Assembly (NCBI RefSeq): GCF_000429185.2
Contig: NZ_AUBJ02000001.1
Location: forward strand, 620,001 to 684,000
Source of the DNA: Actinoalloteichus caeruleus DSM 43889
GTDB taxonomy: Bacteria; Actinomycetota; Actinomycetes; Mycobacteriales; Pseudonocardiaceae
Length of the DNA stretch: 64,000 nucleotides
Direction of reading: 5' to 3'
The notes beneath the pieces are model-generated. The model searched no databases. It had not been told where the DNA came from and saw nothing but the letters and a program-made list of their open reading frames with translations. Position numbers and translations under genes: made by a program. Numbering within the stretch: the stretch's first letter is position 1; each line of letters starts with the position of its first letter. Shown here in pieces: positions 46,445 through 54,054 of the stretch.

Positions 46445-46913
46445 ACGCACACGAGCGTGGGAGGCACGGCCTCCAACACCACCGGGGCGGTCCACGGTGG
46501 TGTCCCGGTCCACCACAGGTCGTCCCCGCGCACGCGGGGCTGTTCCCCCGTTCAACGGGGCCTTGTCCGTGCTCCAGGTGTCGTCCCCGCGCACGCGGGG
46601 CTGTTCCCAGCGCAAGATCATCGACGCCTACCTCACCGGCGTCTTCCCCGCGCACGCGGGGCTGTTCCGGACGCCACCCGGCCCGGCCAGTTCACGAGGG
46701 AGGTCTTCCCCGCGTACGCGGGGCTGTTCCCGCCGGCGCGCCGCCACGGCGCTGCCGGGTCCTGTCTTCCCCGCGCACGCGGGGCTGTTCCCTCGCCGAG
46801 GAAACGGGGCTGGTGGCGGCCGGGGGTCTTCCCGCGCACGCGGGGCTGTTCCCAGCGACCCCGATCTCCTCCCGATCGAATGGTCGTCGTCCCCGCGCAC
46901 GCGGGGCTGCTCC

Positions 46914-47166
46914 TCACGTGACGAGCGCGACCGACCTCTTGGAGGTGGAGGAATTCGGTGTGCGGCGGGGGTGCCGTCCCCCCGGAGCACAGGTAACACC
47001 AGGGCGGCGGCTCCCGAGGTCGCGTCGCCGTCCAGCTCCCAGCGGTCCAACGACTGGGTGACCAGCTCGGGAAGCGCGGCCAGCCAGTCCCTGCCGGCCT
47101 CGCCGAAGGCCCGCGCGTAGGAGACGACGAGGGTTCTGGGACGTGCACCGCTTCTCGCGCGCTCAT
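46914..47166 (-). pseudogene. truncated aminoglycoside 6-phosphotransferase-like gene start
   Basis: Read leftward from the ATG at 47166 one frame gives MSAREAVHVPEP, then the next frame gives LVVSYARAFGEAGRDWLAAL, PELVTQSLDRWELDGDATSG and AALVLPVLRGDGTPAA. This is the N-terminal 70 residues of the APH(6)/hydroxyurea-kinase family. The rest, including the kinase active site, is missing; the left end abuts the last CRISPR repeat at 46913. A frame break lies near 47125. A remnant cut by array growth or a deletion. Confidence 0.5.
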
Positions 47167-47287
47167 GATGGTTCCTTCGCAGGCGGTAGTTCGTCCCGGG
47201 TCCGTCCGACCGGAACGATCAGTATCGGTGGAAGGCCGCTCACGCAACGTGGCGGCGGGTGGCCTCGGCCGTGTCACGCGCCCCGGG

Positions 47288-48106
47288 TCAGCAGGGCACG
47301 TCGAGCCTGCGTTCCAGTTCCGCCATTCCGGCCCGGCACTCCCTGGCCAGCGCGCGGTGCCCCTGGAACCGGCCGAGGATCCCGAAGGGCCGCACCGACG
47401 CCACGGGGCCACCGACCGAGTGCTCCACCCGCAGCCGGTTCCCGACGAGCGTGCCCGCCCGGTGCCACCGTTCCCACCGTTCGTAGTCGGGGCTGTGGTG
47501 GTGGCCGAACACGAAGGCGGGCTCCCCGACCCCCGGCGTGCGGTTCGGGTCCTCCGCCAGGGCGAGTTCGCCGCCGGGCTCCGCCGCCCAGTCCCCGGCC
47601 GACACCACGTCCACCCGGGGAGCGCGGGCCTCGGCGTCCGCCTCCCGCACCAGCAGCGCGTCCCGCTGGTCCCGGCGGGGCGGGAGTTCCCGCACCTCCG
47701 GGTCCCCGTCGACGCTGACGATCACCCGCGCCACCCACCACCAGTTCTCCCGGCGGGAGAGCAGGCTGTCCGCGCGCAGGCGGGTCGGCGGGTACTTCAC
47801 CATCTCCTGGTGCAGCAGGTGTTCGACGTACTCGGCGCCCTCCAGGTCGTGCTCCACGCGCACCGCACCGACGGCGACCATCCCCGGCGCGGGTTCACCC
47901 TCCTGACCTGGGCGGCCTGGCACGCAGAACGCCACCCGCCGGCCCGTGAGGTCGTCCGCCTCGGCGAGTCGCGACAACGGCAGCGCCACGCAGGGCCGCC
48001 CCTCCCGGGACAGTGGGATCACGGCGGCGCCGGTGGGACCGGACGCGCCCAACCAGCACAGCTCACCGGTGCCCGCGCGAGCCCACCTCTCCGCGAAATC
48101 GCTCAT
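47288..48106 (-). CDS. hypothetical protein, possibly a PNPOx-like split-barrel protein
   Basis: A 272-residue protein. It starts MSDFAERWARAGTGELCWLG; the first 130 residues resemble a split beta-barrel (AVIPLSREGRPCVALPLSRL, VAFCVPGR, GAVRVEHD) with LRADSLLSRRENWWWVARV, a pattern seen in flavin-binding PNPOx-like hypotheticals of actinomycetes. The C-terminal half (PAFVFGHHHSPDYERWERWH, RLRVEHSVGG) is not recognised. The ATG at 48106 follows AGGAGGGG. It is divergent from the cstA-like gene. Function unknown. Confidence 0.6.
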   Translation of the reverse strand: MSDFAERWARAGTGELCWLGASGPTGAAVIPLSREGRPCVALPLSRLAEADDLTGRRVAFCVPGRPGQEGEPAPGMVAVGAVRVEHDLEGAEYVEHLLHQEMVKYPPTRLRADSLLSRRENWWWVARVIVSVDGDPEVRELPPRRDQRDALLVREADAEARAPRVDVVSAGDWAAEPGGELALAEDPNRTPGVGEPAFVFGHHHSPDYERWERWHRAGTLVGNRLRVEHSVGGPVASVRPFGILGRFQGHRALARECRAGMAELERRLDVPC

Positions 48107-48267
48107 CCCGCCCCTCCTGGCGCTCCACCGTTCCGGTGAACGCTTCCGTTGTCAACAATTCGCTCGTCGGTTCTTACCAACCGGCCGATCATTCGGTAGC
48201 TTCTGGTACTCGCGCCGGTCGGACAACGGAGAACGCACCGGCAGAGTGGCACAGGAGGTCGCTGCGG

Positions 48268-50049
48268 ATGCCCGCGATCGTGGTCATGCTCGCCGTCATC
48301 GCGGTTTTCGCGGTGGCCTACCGCTACTACTCGGCGTACCTGGCGCGCCGCGTCTACGTGCTGAACCCCCGGTACGTGACACCGGCCCACCGTTACACCG
48401 ACGGAATCGACTTCGTCCCGACCAGCCGGCACATCGTGTTCAGCCACCACTTCATCTCGGTGGCGGGTGCCGCTCCGATCGTCGGCCCCGCCGTCGGCGT
48501 CTACTGGGGGTGGGGGCCGGCGCTCGTCTGGGTGGTGGTCGGGTCCATCTTCGCCGCCGGCGTGCACGACTTCGGCGCGCTCGTCGTCTCGGTCCGGCAC
48601 CGCGCCCGCAGCATCGGCGCCCTCGCCGGTGAGGTGATCAGCAAACGGGCGCGGGGGCTGTTCCTGCTCATCATCTTCTTCCTGCTGACCCTGGTGAACG
48701 CGGTGTTCTCCGTGGTCATGGCGAACCTGTTCATCGCCAACCCGGCCTCGGTGCTGCCTATCCTGGTGGAGATCCCGCTGGCCATCGCCGTCGGCCAGTA
48801 CATCTACCGCACCAGGACGGCCGCGCTCGTCCCCTCCATCATCGCGCTGCTCGTGGTCTACGCGATGATCCCGTTGGGCTTGCTCGTGCCGATCAGCCTC
48901 GACCCGGTGGCCTCAGCGCTGGGCACGGACGCCCGGACGCTCTGGATCATCTTCATCTTCCTCTACGCGTTCGCCGCGTCCCGGCTGCCGGTGTGGATGC
49001 TGCTCCAGCCCCGCGACTACATCAACCAGCACCAGCTGGTGATCGCGCTGGTCATCATCCTGCTGGGGATGGGCATCGGCCTGAACCGCATCGTCGCCCC
49101 GGTCGTGAACGACGTGCCGGCCGACTCGCCCCCCTGGTTCCCGTTGCTGTTCGTCACGATCGCCTGCGGAGCCATCTCCGGATTCCACAGCCTGGTCGCA
49201 TCCGGGACCACGGCGAAACAGATCGACAAGGAAACCGACGCCCGGTTCGTCGGTTACACCTCGGCACTTGGCGAGGGCGGCTTGGCGGTCTGTTCCATCC
49301 TCGCCTGCACCGCCGGGATCGCGGCCACCACCATCGAGTGGAACGCGTTGTTCTCCGACTTCTCCACCGCTTCCGGTGGGGCCACCGACAACTTCGTCAA
49401 CGGTGTCGCGAACTTCGCCTCCAATCTGGGAATCCCGCTGGAGGTCGGCGTCGTCTTCGCCGCCGTGGTCGTCATCAGCTTCGCGGCGACCACGATGGAC
49501 ACCGGTGTCCGGCTCCAGCGCTACATCGTCCAGGAGATCGCCGAGATCGTCCGCTTCCGCCCGCTGGCCCGGAGTCTGACCTGGTCGTCGCTGGTGGCGG
49601 TCGTGGTGCCCCTGGCACTGGCGCTGGCACCCGGCGACCTCGCGTTCGGGACGCTGTGGCAGCTGTTCGGCACCACCAACCAGCTCACCGCCGGTCTCGC
49701 CCTGGCCGTCATCGCCGTGTGGGTGACCAAGAAGCGGCGCAACCCGCTGGCCGTCCTCATCCCCCTGGTGTTCCTGCTGGTGATGACGTCGTGGGCACTG
49801 ATCATCAACCTCATCGACTTCGTCCAGGCTGGGGAGTGGCTGCTCGCGCCGCTGGACGCCGTGATCTTCGTCCTCGCGATCTGGCTGATCATCGAGGCCA
49901 GCCTCGCGTTGCGCTCGGCCTGGGCCTCACGGGGCCTGCCGCCGGAGGACGACGAGGACGAGGACGTCGAGGCGGCGGCGGTCACCTCGGGTGAGACCAC
50001 GGCCGAGCAGCCGGCCGGCCGGACCCCGACCGACACCGACGAACGATGA
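48268..50049 (+). CDS. cstA: CstA-family carbon-starvation / peptide (pyruvate) transporter
   Basis: A 593-residue membrane protein with about 16-18 hydrophobic segments. Family marks: RYTDGIDFVPTSRHIVFSHH, FISVAGAAPIVGPAVGVYWGW, HDFGALVVSVRHRARSIGALAG, GAISGFHSLVASGTTAKQID and TTMDTGVRLQRYIVQE. CstA proteins are induced on carbon starvation and transport peptides or pyruvate. The C-terminal tail is acidic (EDDEDEDVEAAA). The ATG at 48268 follows AGGAGG. The stop overlaps the start of the next gene (ATGA), and an ArsA-like ATPase follows, so the three are one operon; the accessory genes may modulate the transporter (inference). Confidence 0.9.
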   Translation: MPAIVVMLAVIAVFAVAYRYYSAYLARRVYVLNPRYVTPAHRYTDGIDFVPTSRHIVFSHHFISVAGAAPIVGPAVGVYWGWGPALVWVVVGSIFAAGVHDFGALVVSVRHRARSIGALAGEVISKRARGLFLLIIFFLLTLVNAVFSVVMANLFIANPASVLPILVEIPLAIAVGQYIYRTRTAALVPSIIALLVVYAMIPLGLLVPISLDPVASALGTDARTLWIIFIFLYAFAASRLPVWMLLQPRDYINQHQLVIALVIILLGMGIGLNRIVAPVVNDVPADSPPWFPLLFVTIACGAISGFHSLVASGTTAKQIDKETDARFVGYTSALGEGGLAVCSILACTAGIAATTIEWNALFSDFSTASGGATDNFVNGVANFASNLGIPLEVGVVFAAVVVISFAATTMDTGVRLQRYIVQEIAEIVRFRPLARSLTWSSLVAVVVPLALALAPGDLAFGTLWQLFGTTNQLTAGLALAVIAVWVTKKRRNPLAVLIPLVFLLVMTSWALIINLIDFVQAGEWLLAPLDAVIFVLAIWLIIEASLALRSAWASRGLPPEDDEDEDVEAAAVTSGETTAEQPAGRTPTDTDER

Positions 50050-50411
50050 GCGGCGCCGCGTCGGACGAACCCGACGGCCGTTCGCGGCCGGTGGGCGACG
50101 ACGCGGCGGGGACCACGCGGCGGCGCCGACCGGCCTCCGGGCCGGTCGGCGACCGCATCCGAGCCGGCCTGCGGGCGGTGGCCGAGTTCCACGAAGCCTG
50201 GTTCACCGCCCGGTGGCGGTCCACGCTCCGCCGGGAGGCCCGCGACCAGCAGGACACGATGCGGGCGCTGATGCTCCTCGACACCCTCGGCGTGGACAGC
50301 CCCGTCGCCTACGAGACGCTCGAACTGGTCCCGTTCCTGCTGGCGGACATGCACGAGTGGCACGTACGGATGGGCCGCGACGAGTACGACGGACCCGGAG
50401 GATGCTGTTGA
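50046..50411 (+). CDS. small CstA-linked protein with a C-terminal Cys-Cys (cory-CC-star type)
   Basis: A 121-residue soluble protein. After a basic, disordered N-terminus (about 40 residues), the conserved part reads RAVAEFHEAWFTARWRSTLR, DQQDTMRALMLLDTLGVDSP and ETLELVPFLLADMHEWHVR, ending GGCC at the stop. The terminal CC after a helical domain is the mark of the family that NCBI calls cory-CC-star, found beside cstA and an ArsA-like ATPase; I recall the name from knowledge and did not search. The tail Cys pair could bind metal or anchor the protein. Overlaps cstA by four bases and the ATPase by ten. Confidence 0.75.
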   Translation: MSGAASDEPDGRSRPVGDDAAGTTRRRRPASGPVGDRIRAGLRAVAEFHEAWFTARWRSTLRREARDQQDTMRALMLLDTLGVDSPVAYETLELVPFLLADMHEWHVRMGRDEYDGPGGCC

Positions 50412-51295
50412 CCCGTCCCATCACCTTCTTCGCGGGCAAGGGCGGGGTGGGCAAGACGACGATGGCCGCCGCCCACGCCCTCGCCTCGGCCGACGCCGGA
50501 CACCGCACCCTGGTCATCTCCACCGACCCCGCCCATTCGCTCGGGGACGCCTTCGAGACCACCCTCGGTGACCGGCCACGTCGACTCGGACCAACCCTGT
50601 GGGCGGCCGAACCCGACGGGGATGCGGCGGTGCGCCGCCGGGTGCGCCAGGTCGAGGACGACGCGGCCGCCGCGCTGCCCCGAAGGATCATGCCGGCCGT
50701 GCGGCGCCACCTCGGGCACGCCGCCACCGGGCCGGGCATGGCCGAGTCCGCGCTGACCGACGTGCTGACCGGCTACCTGGAGGACGTGCCCGGCGAATGG
50801 GACCGGCTGGTCGTCGACAGCGCCCCCACCGGACACCTGCTCCGCATGATCAACCTGCCCTCGCTGCTGGCCCCGTGGATCCAGGGCCTGGCCAGGCAGC
50901 GGGAACGCGTCGTGGCCGCCGACCGCTTCGCCGAAGCCGTGGTCGGCGACCGTGAACCCGAGCGGGACCCGCTGTTGGAACGACTGCACGACCGGCGACG
51001 TCGCCTCGAACGCGCCGCCGAGCGCCTGCGGACCGACGCCGAGGTCCGCCTCGTGCTCGTCCCACGCCGCATGGTGCTCGCCGAGACGGAACGGGCGGCC
51101 GACGCCCTCGTGGAGGGCGGTTTCACCCTGGGAACCCTGGTGGTCAACCAGATCCCCGAGGACGTGGACGTGTCCCTGCTCCGCCGGATCGAGGCACGCT
51201 TCGCCACGCCCGGCGCGGTCCGCTGCGGCCTGGCCGCGTCGGAACCGACGGGTCTGACCCGGCTCCGGGAACTCGCGGTCCCCACAGCTCGGTAA
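50402..51295 (+). CDS. ArsA/Get3-family ATPase
   Basis: A 297-residue P-loop ATPase of the anion-transporting ArsA/GET3 class. It has the deviant Walker A FAGKGGVGKTTMAAAHALA, the switch I DPAHSLGDAF, and the VVDSAPTGHLLRMINLP switch II block, plus LVVNQIPEDV. Members drive metalloid export or guide tail-anchored proteins. There is no arsB or arsenic regulator here; the operon context with a CstA-like transporter and a CC-tailed protein suggests a chaperone or membrane-insertion-like role, which is unproven. The ATG at 50402 lies within the preceding gene. Convergent hairpin follows. Confidence 0.87.
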   Translation: MLLTRPITFFAGKGGVGKTTMAAAHALASADAGHRTLVISTDPAHSLGDAFETTLGDRPRRLGPTLWAAEPDGDAAVRRRVRQVEDDAAAALPRRIMPAVRRHLGHAATGPGMAESALTDVLTGYLEDVPGEWDRLVVDSAPTGHLLRMINLPSLLAPWIQGLARQRERVVAADRFAEAVVGDREPERDPLLERLHDRRRRLERAAERLRTDAEVRLVLVPRRMVLAETERAADALVEGGFTLGTLVVNQIPEDVDVSLLRRIEARFATPGAVRCGLAASEPTGLTRLRELAVPTAR

Positions 51296-51371
51296 CGCCG
51301 GCCCGGGACCGGCGAACGCGCACCCGGCGGTCACCGCGCGGCGCGGTGCGCGCCGGGAGGACGCGCGTGGG

Positions 51372-51411
51372 GCGGGGCCTGCCCTGGGACATCGGCCGGG
51401 ACAGGCCCCGC
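51372..51411. terminator. GC hairpin between convergent genes
   Basis: GCGGGGCCTG (51372-51381) and CAGGCCCCGC (51402-51411) are perfect inverted copies between the ArsA-like and PI-PLC-like genes. A smaller hairpin (CACCGCG / CGCGGTG) precedes it at 51332-51348. Confidence 0.65.
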
Positions 51412-51429
51412 TCGGGAGGGGCGAGGGCC

Positions 51430-52488
51430 TCAGCCCTGCCCGCGCTGTGCCACCGCCGACAGCACCCCGGGGTCCCGCCAGTCGCTGGAGACGATGCTGG
51501 CGTGTTCACCGGCCAACAGGTGCAGCCGGTCCCGCGCCTCCTGCTCGGTGGGGTGGTTGGCGTCGATCGCCGGCGCGACGGAGTGGGAGTTCGTCATCAG
51601 CAGGACGTAGTTCCGCTCGTGGTACCAGGCGGTGTCCACCTCGGGGCCCACGTAGGTGGTGGCATTGCCGTCGAAGAACACGAACCACGGGCGGAGCGAC
51701 TCGTCCTCGTAGCGCTCCCGGGGGTCACCGGCCTCCGCACCCAACACCGCCGGGAACGCCTGAGCCTGCTCGATGCGCCCCTCGGCGGCCAGGTCGCGCA
51801 GGTGCCGGGAGTACTCCTCGTCAGTCCACAGGTCGTCGAACGGGTTGCCCTGCTCGAAAGTGCCCGGGATCAGCTCGAACACCACCTTGCCGGCCAGCGT
51901 GTCCCGGCTGGGCCAGTTCCCGGCCAGCGCCGCCTCGTCGAGCGTCGCGAACCGGGACCCGTCCGGACGGGTCAGCAGGTCCACCGGACGGAACACGCCG
52001 TCGCCCAGGGTGTCGGCCACCAGCGCGTCGAACGCGGCCGGGCCGAGACCACCCCGGTCGTGGAAGCCGTCCTTGAACTCCACTTTGAAGACGATCGGCC
52101 GGTGGCCCGGGTTGCTCTCCTGCCAGGCGCGGATGTCGCGGAGGCAGGCGGGCAGGTCCTGGTTGCGGGGGCCGTCGCGCAGACCGTCGGCGTGGGTGGC
52201 GCCGACGCAGTTGTTCCGCTGGCCGATCAGGTCGTGGCTGACCCTCCAGCGGCCGAAGAGTTCGTCGGTCCAGACGTCGATCTCCAACATCCCCGCGCCG
52301 GAGTCGAGCCCGTCGGCGAAGTAGGGGAAGGCGCTCTGTTCGTAGGCGTTGTGCACGCCGACCGAGGTGGTGGCGGGGAACATCGCGGCCTGGGGTGCGG
52401 CCGAGGGAGAGGACTGCGCGAGGGCGGGGGTGGCCGCCACTGTCAGGAGCAGGGGTACCACTGCCAACAGGGGAGCACGGCGTCGCAT
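51430..52488 (-). CDS. secreted Ca2+-dependent PI-PLC-like phosphodiesterase
   Basis: About 352 residues. The ATG at 52488 follows GGAGG and starts a signal peptide: MRRRAPLLAVVPLLLTVAAT with cleavage near PALAQS. The mature enzyme has the phosphoinositide phospholipase-like layout: first active-site His in TSVGVHNAYEQS, acidic AGMLEIDVWTDE, second His in WRVSHDLIGQ, then CLRDIRAWQESNPGHRPIVF and the acidic FKVEFKD. These enzymes cleave phosphoinositide or similar phosphodiesters outside the cell. Actinobacterial relatives with Ca2+ ligands in this pattern are known; the natural substrate is not. Opposite in direction to the CstA operon. Confidence 0.85.
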   Translation of the reverse strand: MRRRAPLLAVVPLLLTVAATPALAQSSPSAAPQAAMFPATTSVGVHNAYEQSAFPYFADGLDSGAGMLEIDVWTDELFGRWRVSHDLIGQRNNCVGATHADGLRDGPRNQDLPACLRDIRAWQESNPGHRPIVFKVEFKDGFHDRGGLGPAAFDALVADTLGDGVFRPVDLLTRPDGSRFATLDEAALAGNWPSRDTLAGKVVFELIPGTFEQGNPFDDLWTDEEYSRHLRDLAAEGRIEQAQAFPAVLGAEAGDPRERYEDESLRPWFVFFDGNATTYVGPEVDTAWYHERNYVLLMTNSHSVAPAIDANHPTEQEARDRLHLLAGEHASIVSSDWRDPGVLSAVAQRGQG

Positions 52489-52764
52489 GAGGCCTCCACG
52501 AGCTGCGGAAGGACTGCGTTGTCCGATGTGTCCGAACAACGAGGACACCTCACCCTAGGATTTCGTGAGTAATTTTCGCGAGCTTCCAGCGCAACGGGAC
52601 ATGACGGTGAGGTGACCGACGGTGATGCGTGCGCGGATCGGTGATCCGTCGTTCCCGGGTCGGCGGGAACGGCGGATGACGCGTGCCGAGCTGACGGCGT
52701 CCGGAGGGGATCCGACCGCTGGGTCGGCGGGGGAGGGGCCAGAACGCCGGGCGAGTGCGCCGGC

Positions 52765-52864
52765 GGGCATACTCGGGACGAGGAGGTTTGTGGTGCTGCG
52801 GGAGACGCCGAGGAAAGTGAACGAGAATCGGCAGGGCCGCCCGTAAACCCCCAGGTCAGGAAGC
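52765..52864 (+). promoter_or_regulatory. leader of CRISPR array 3
   Basis: About 100 bp immediately before repeat 1, clearly related to the leader of array 2: GGAGACGCCGAGG, GGAAAGTGAACGAGAATCGG, CGTAAA and CAGGTCAGGAAGC line up in the same order. Confidence 0.75.
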
Positions 52865-53136
52865 GTCGTCCCCGCGCACGCGGGGCTGTTCCATAGCCGG
52901 GGCCACGCCCAGTACACCACCACCCGTCGTCCCCGCGCACGCGGGGCTGTTCCCACGGCGGGGGAGCACGGTGGACTCGGGTGGCGGTCGTCCCCGCGCA
53001 CGCGGGGCTGTTCCCGGCCCGCTGGCGACCAAGGCCAGCACGGGGACGTCGTCCCCGCGTACGCGGGGCTGTTCCCCAACATGATGTCGTTGGTGTTGTC
53101 AAGCAGTAGTCGTCCCCGCGTACGCGGGGCTGTTCC
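52865..53136 (+). CRISPR. CRISPR array 3, five I-E-type repeats
   Basis: Repeats at 52865, 52926, 52987, 53048 and 53109, 28 bases each with 33-base spacers. Sequence is that of array 2 (GTCGTCCC, CCCCGCGCACGCGGGG, CTGTTCC); the last two have T in place of C in the core (GCGTACGC). Four spacers are all unique and unlike those of array 2. Short, young array with an intact leader; no cas gene near it. Confidence 0.97.
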
Positions 53137-53471
53137 TCTCCGTCAGGGTCGAAGACATTCCGATCGGGCTGGCGGAGCGCCGCCCACCGCCGGCCTCGGC
53201 CCCGTGCGGGATGGGGATCCGTCGACGGTGGGTCGGCGGAGCCCCAGGTGGTGGCCCCACGTGGGCGATCCGGTCCACACGGGGCACATGATGTACGTCC
53301 ACGAGGACCTTCCCGCTCGCCGCTCGATCCGGGCGGCGCCGAGGAAAGCCCCCGTCATCCCCCGCTGGCCGGTCGTGGCCGTTCGAGGAGGGAAGACGGC
53401 ATCCCTCCCGAATCCGCTGGAAACCAGGTGGACGCGGAGGGGGCGGTTCCTCCCGAAGACGCTTCCGCGCG
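53137..53471. other. intergenic region after CRISPR array 3
   Basis: About 335 bp between the array end and the stop of the PNPOx-like gene. Short frames are shadows; nothing recognised. Confidence 0.4.
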
Positions 53472-53900
53472 TCAGAGTGGAAATCGGCGAACGGTCTCGG
53501 GGTGGATGACGAGGCGGACCTGCTCATCCGACATCATCCCGGCGAGTTCCTCGGCGCGGCCCGGGTCGTTGAGGTCCCAGTACCGGGCGGCGAGCCGGGA
53601 GCACAGCTCGAGGGCTCCGTCGGGCACCACCTCCACTCGGCCGGCGACCGACACCCAGCGTTCGCTTTCCCCCACGGGGGAGGCGACGACGAGCGAGGCG
53701 CGCGGGTCGCGGCGGATGCGGCGCACCTTCGGGGAGTCGGGGCCGGTGAACAGCTGAATGGTGCCCTCGGCGGTGGCCTCGAACCACACGGGCCGGGGCT
53801 GCGGCGGGAGCGGTCCGGCCGCCACCGTCAGGAAACCGTGCAGGGGACGGCTGAGGAACTCGAGGTCCTCGGGCGTCAGGGAGCTGGGGGTGGTGCTCAT
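53472..53900 (-). CDS. PNPOx-like F420/FMN-binding split-barrel protein
   Basis: About 142 residues. The start is ATG 53900 (MSTTPSSLTPEDLEFLSRP) after AAAGGA. It is a single split beta-barrel: GFLTVAAGPLPPQPRPVWFE, TIQLFTGPDSPKVRRIRRDP, and RASLVVASPVGESERWVSVA, the actinobacterial PNPOx-like group that binds F420 or flavin. Typical reactions are F420-dependent reductions. It lies 154 bp after the NmrA-like gene on the same strand, so an operon is possible. An upstream extension to 53942 is low-complexity. Confidence 0.82.
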   Translation of the reverse strand: MSTTPSSLTPEDLEFLSRPLHGFLTVAAGPLPPQPRPVWFEATAEGTIQLFTGPDSPKVRRIRRDPRASLVVASPVGESERWVSVAGRVEVVPDGALELCSRLAARYWDLNDPGRAEELAGMMSDEQVRLVIHPETVRRFPL

Positions 53901-54054
53901 CCTGGTCCTTTCCGGTGGGTGGGAGGCGGCTGCTGGAGGCATCGTCGGGTCGAGGGCGGTTGGCCTCGGGGTGAGCCACCCGAGGTGGTGGGCGAACGGC
54001 CGGGATGCCGCCGGGAGTGCGTCACCCCGGCGGTGACCGCCGTCGGCGGGTGGA

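Larger units (their letters stand above)
45173..46494 (+). mobile_element. IS3-family insertion sequence, 1322 bp
   Basis: Inserted in a CRISPR spacer. Ends are TGGACCG at the left and CGGTCCA at the right, forming terminal inverted repeats (GGACCG shared, then partial). The three bases CGG are duplicated at 45170-45172 and 46495-46497, and joining the flanks rebuilds the exact spacer 13 sequence, which proves the boundaries. Two overlapping-frame genes encode the IS3 OrfA and OrfB. Confidence 0.93.
44215..46913 (+). CRISPR. CRISPR array 2, 23 I-E-type repeats, split by an IS3-family element
   Basis: Repeats of 28 bases (GTCGTCCC start, core CCCCGCGCACGCGGGG, CTGTTCC end) with 33-34-base spacers. 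Repeats 1-16 lie from 44215 to 45159 and 17-23 from 46519 to 46913; the insertion is in spacer 16. Spacers 4-7 are repeated as 8-11, and 12-14 as 15-17. The last repeats differ: 19-22 begin GTCTTCCC, number 22 lacks one C, and number 23 ends CTGCTCC, marking the old, leader-distal end. No cas genes lie in the window, so the array must depend on a distant system or be inactive. Confidence 0.97.

Noticed and set aside
43766-46621. 951-residue minus frame across CRISPR array 2
   Set aside because: Translation of repeats (GTAPRARGR and ACAGTT type units) plus antisense of the IS; not a protein.
26426-53136. Self-targeting spacers
   Set aside because: I compared the spacers by eye with genes in the window and saw no match; only a genome-wide search could settle this.
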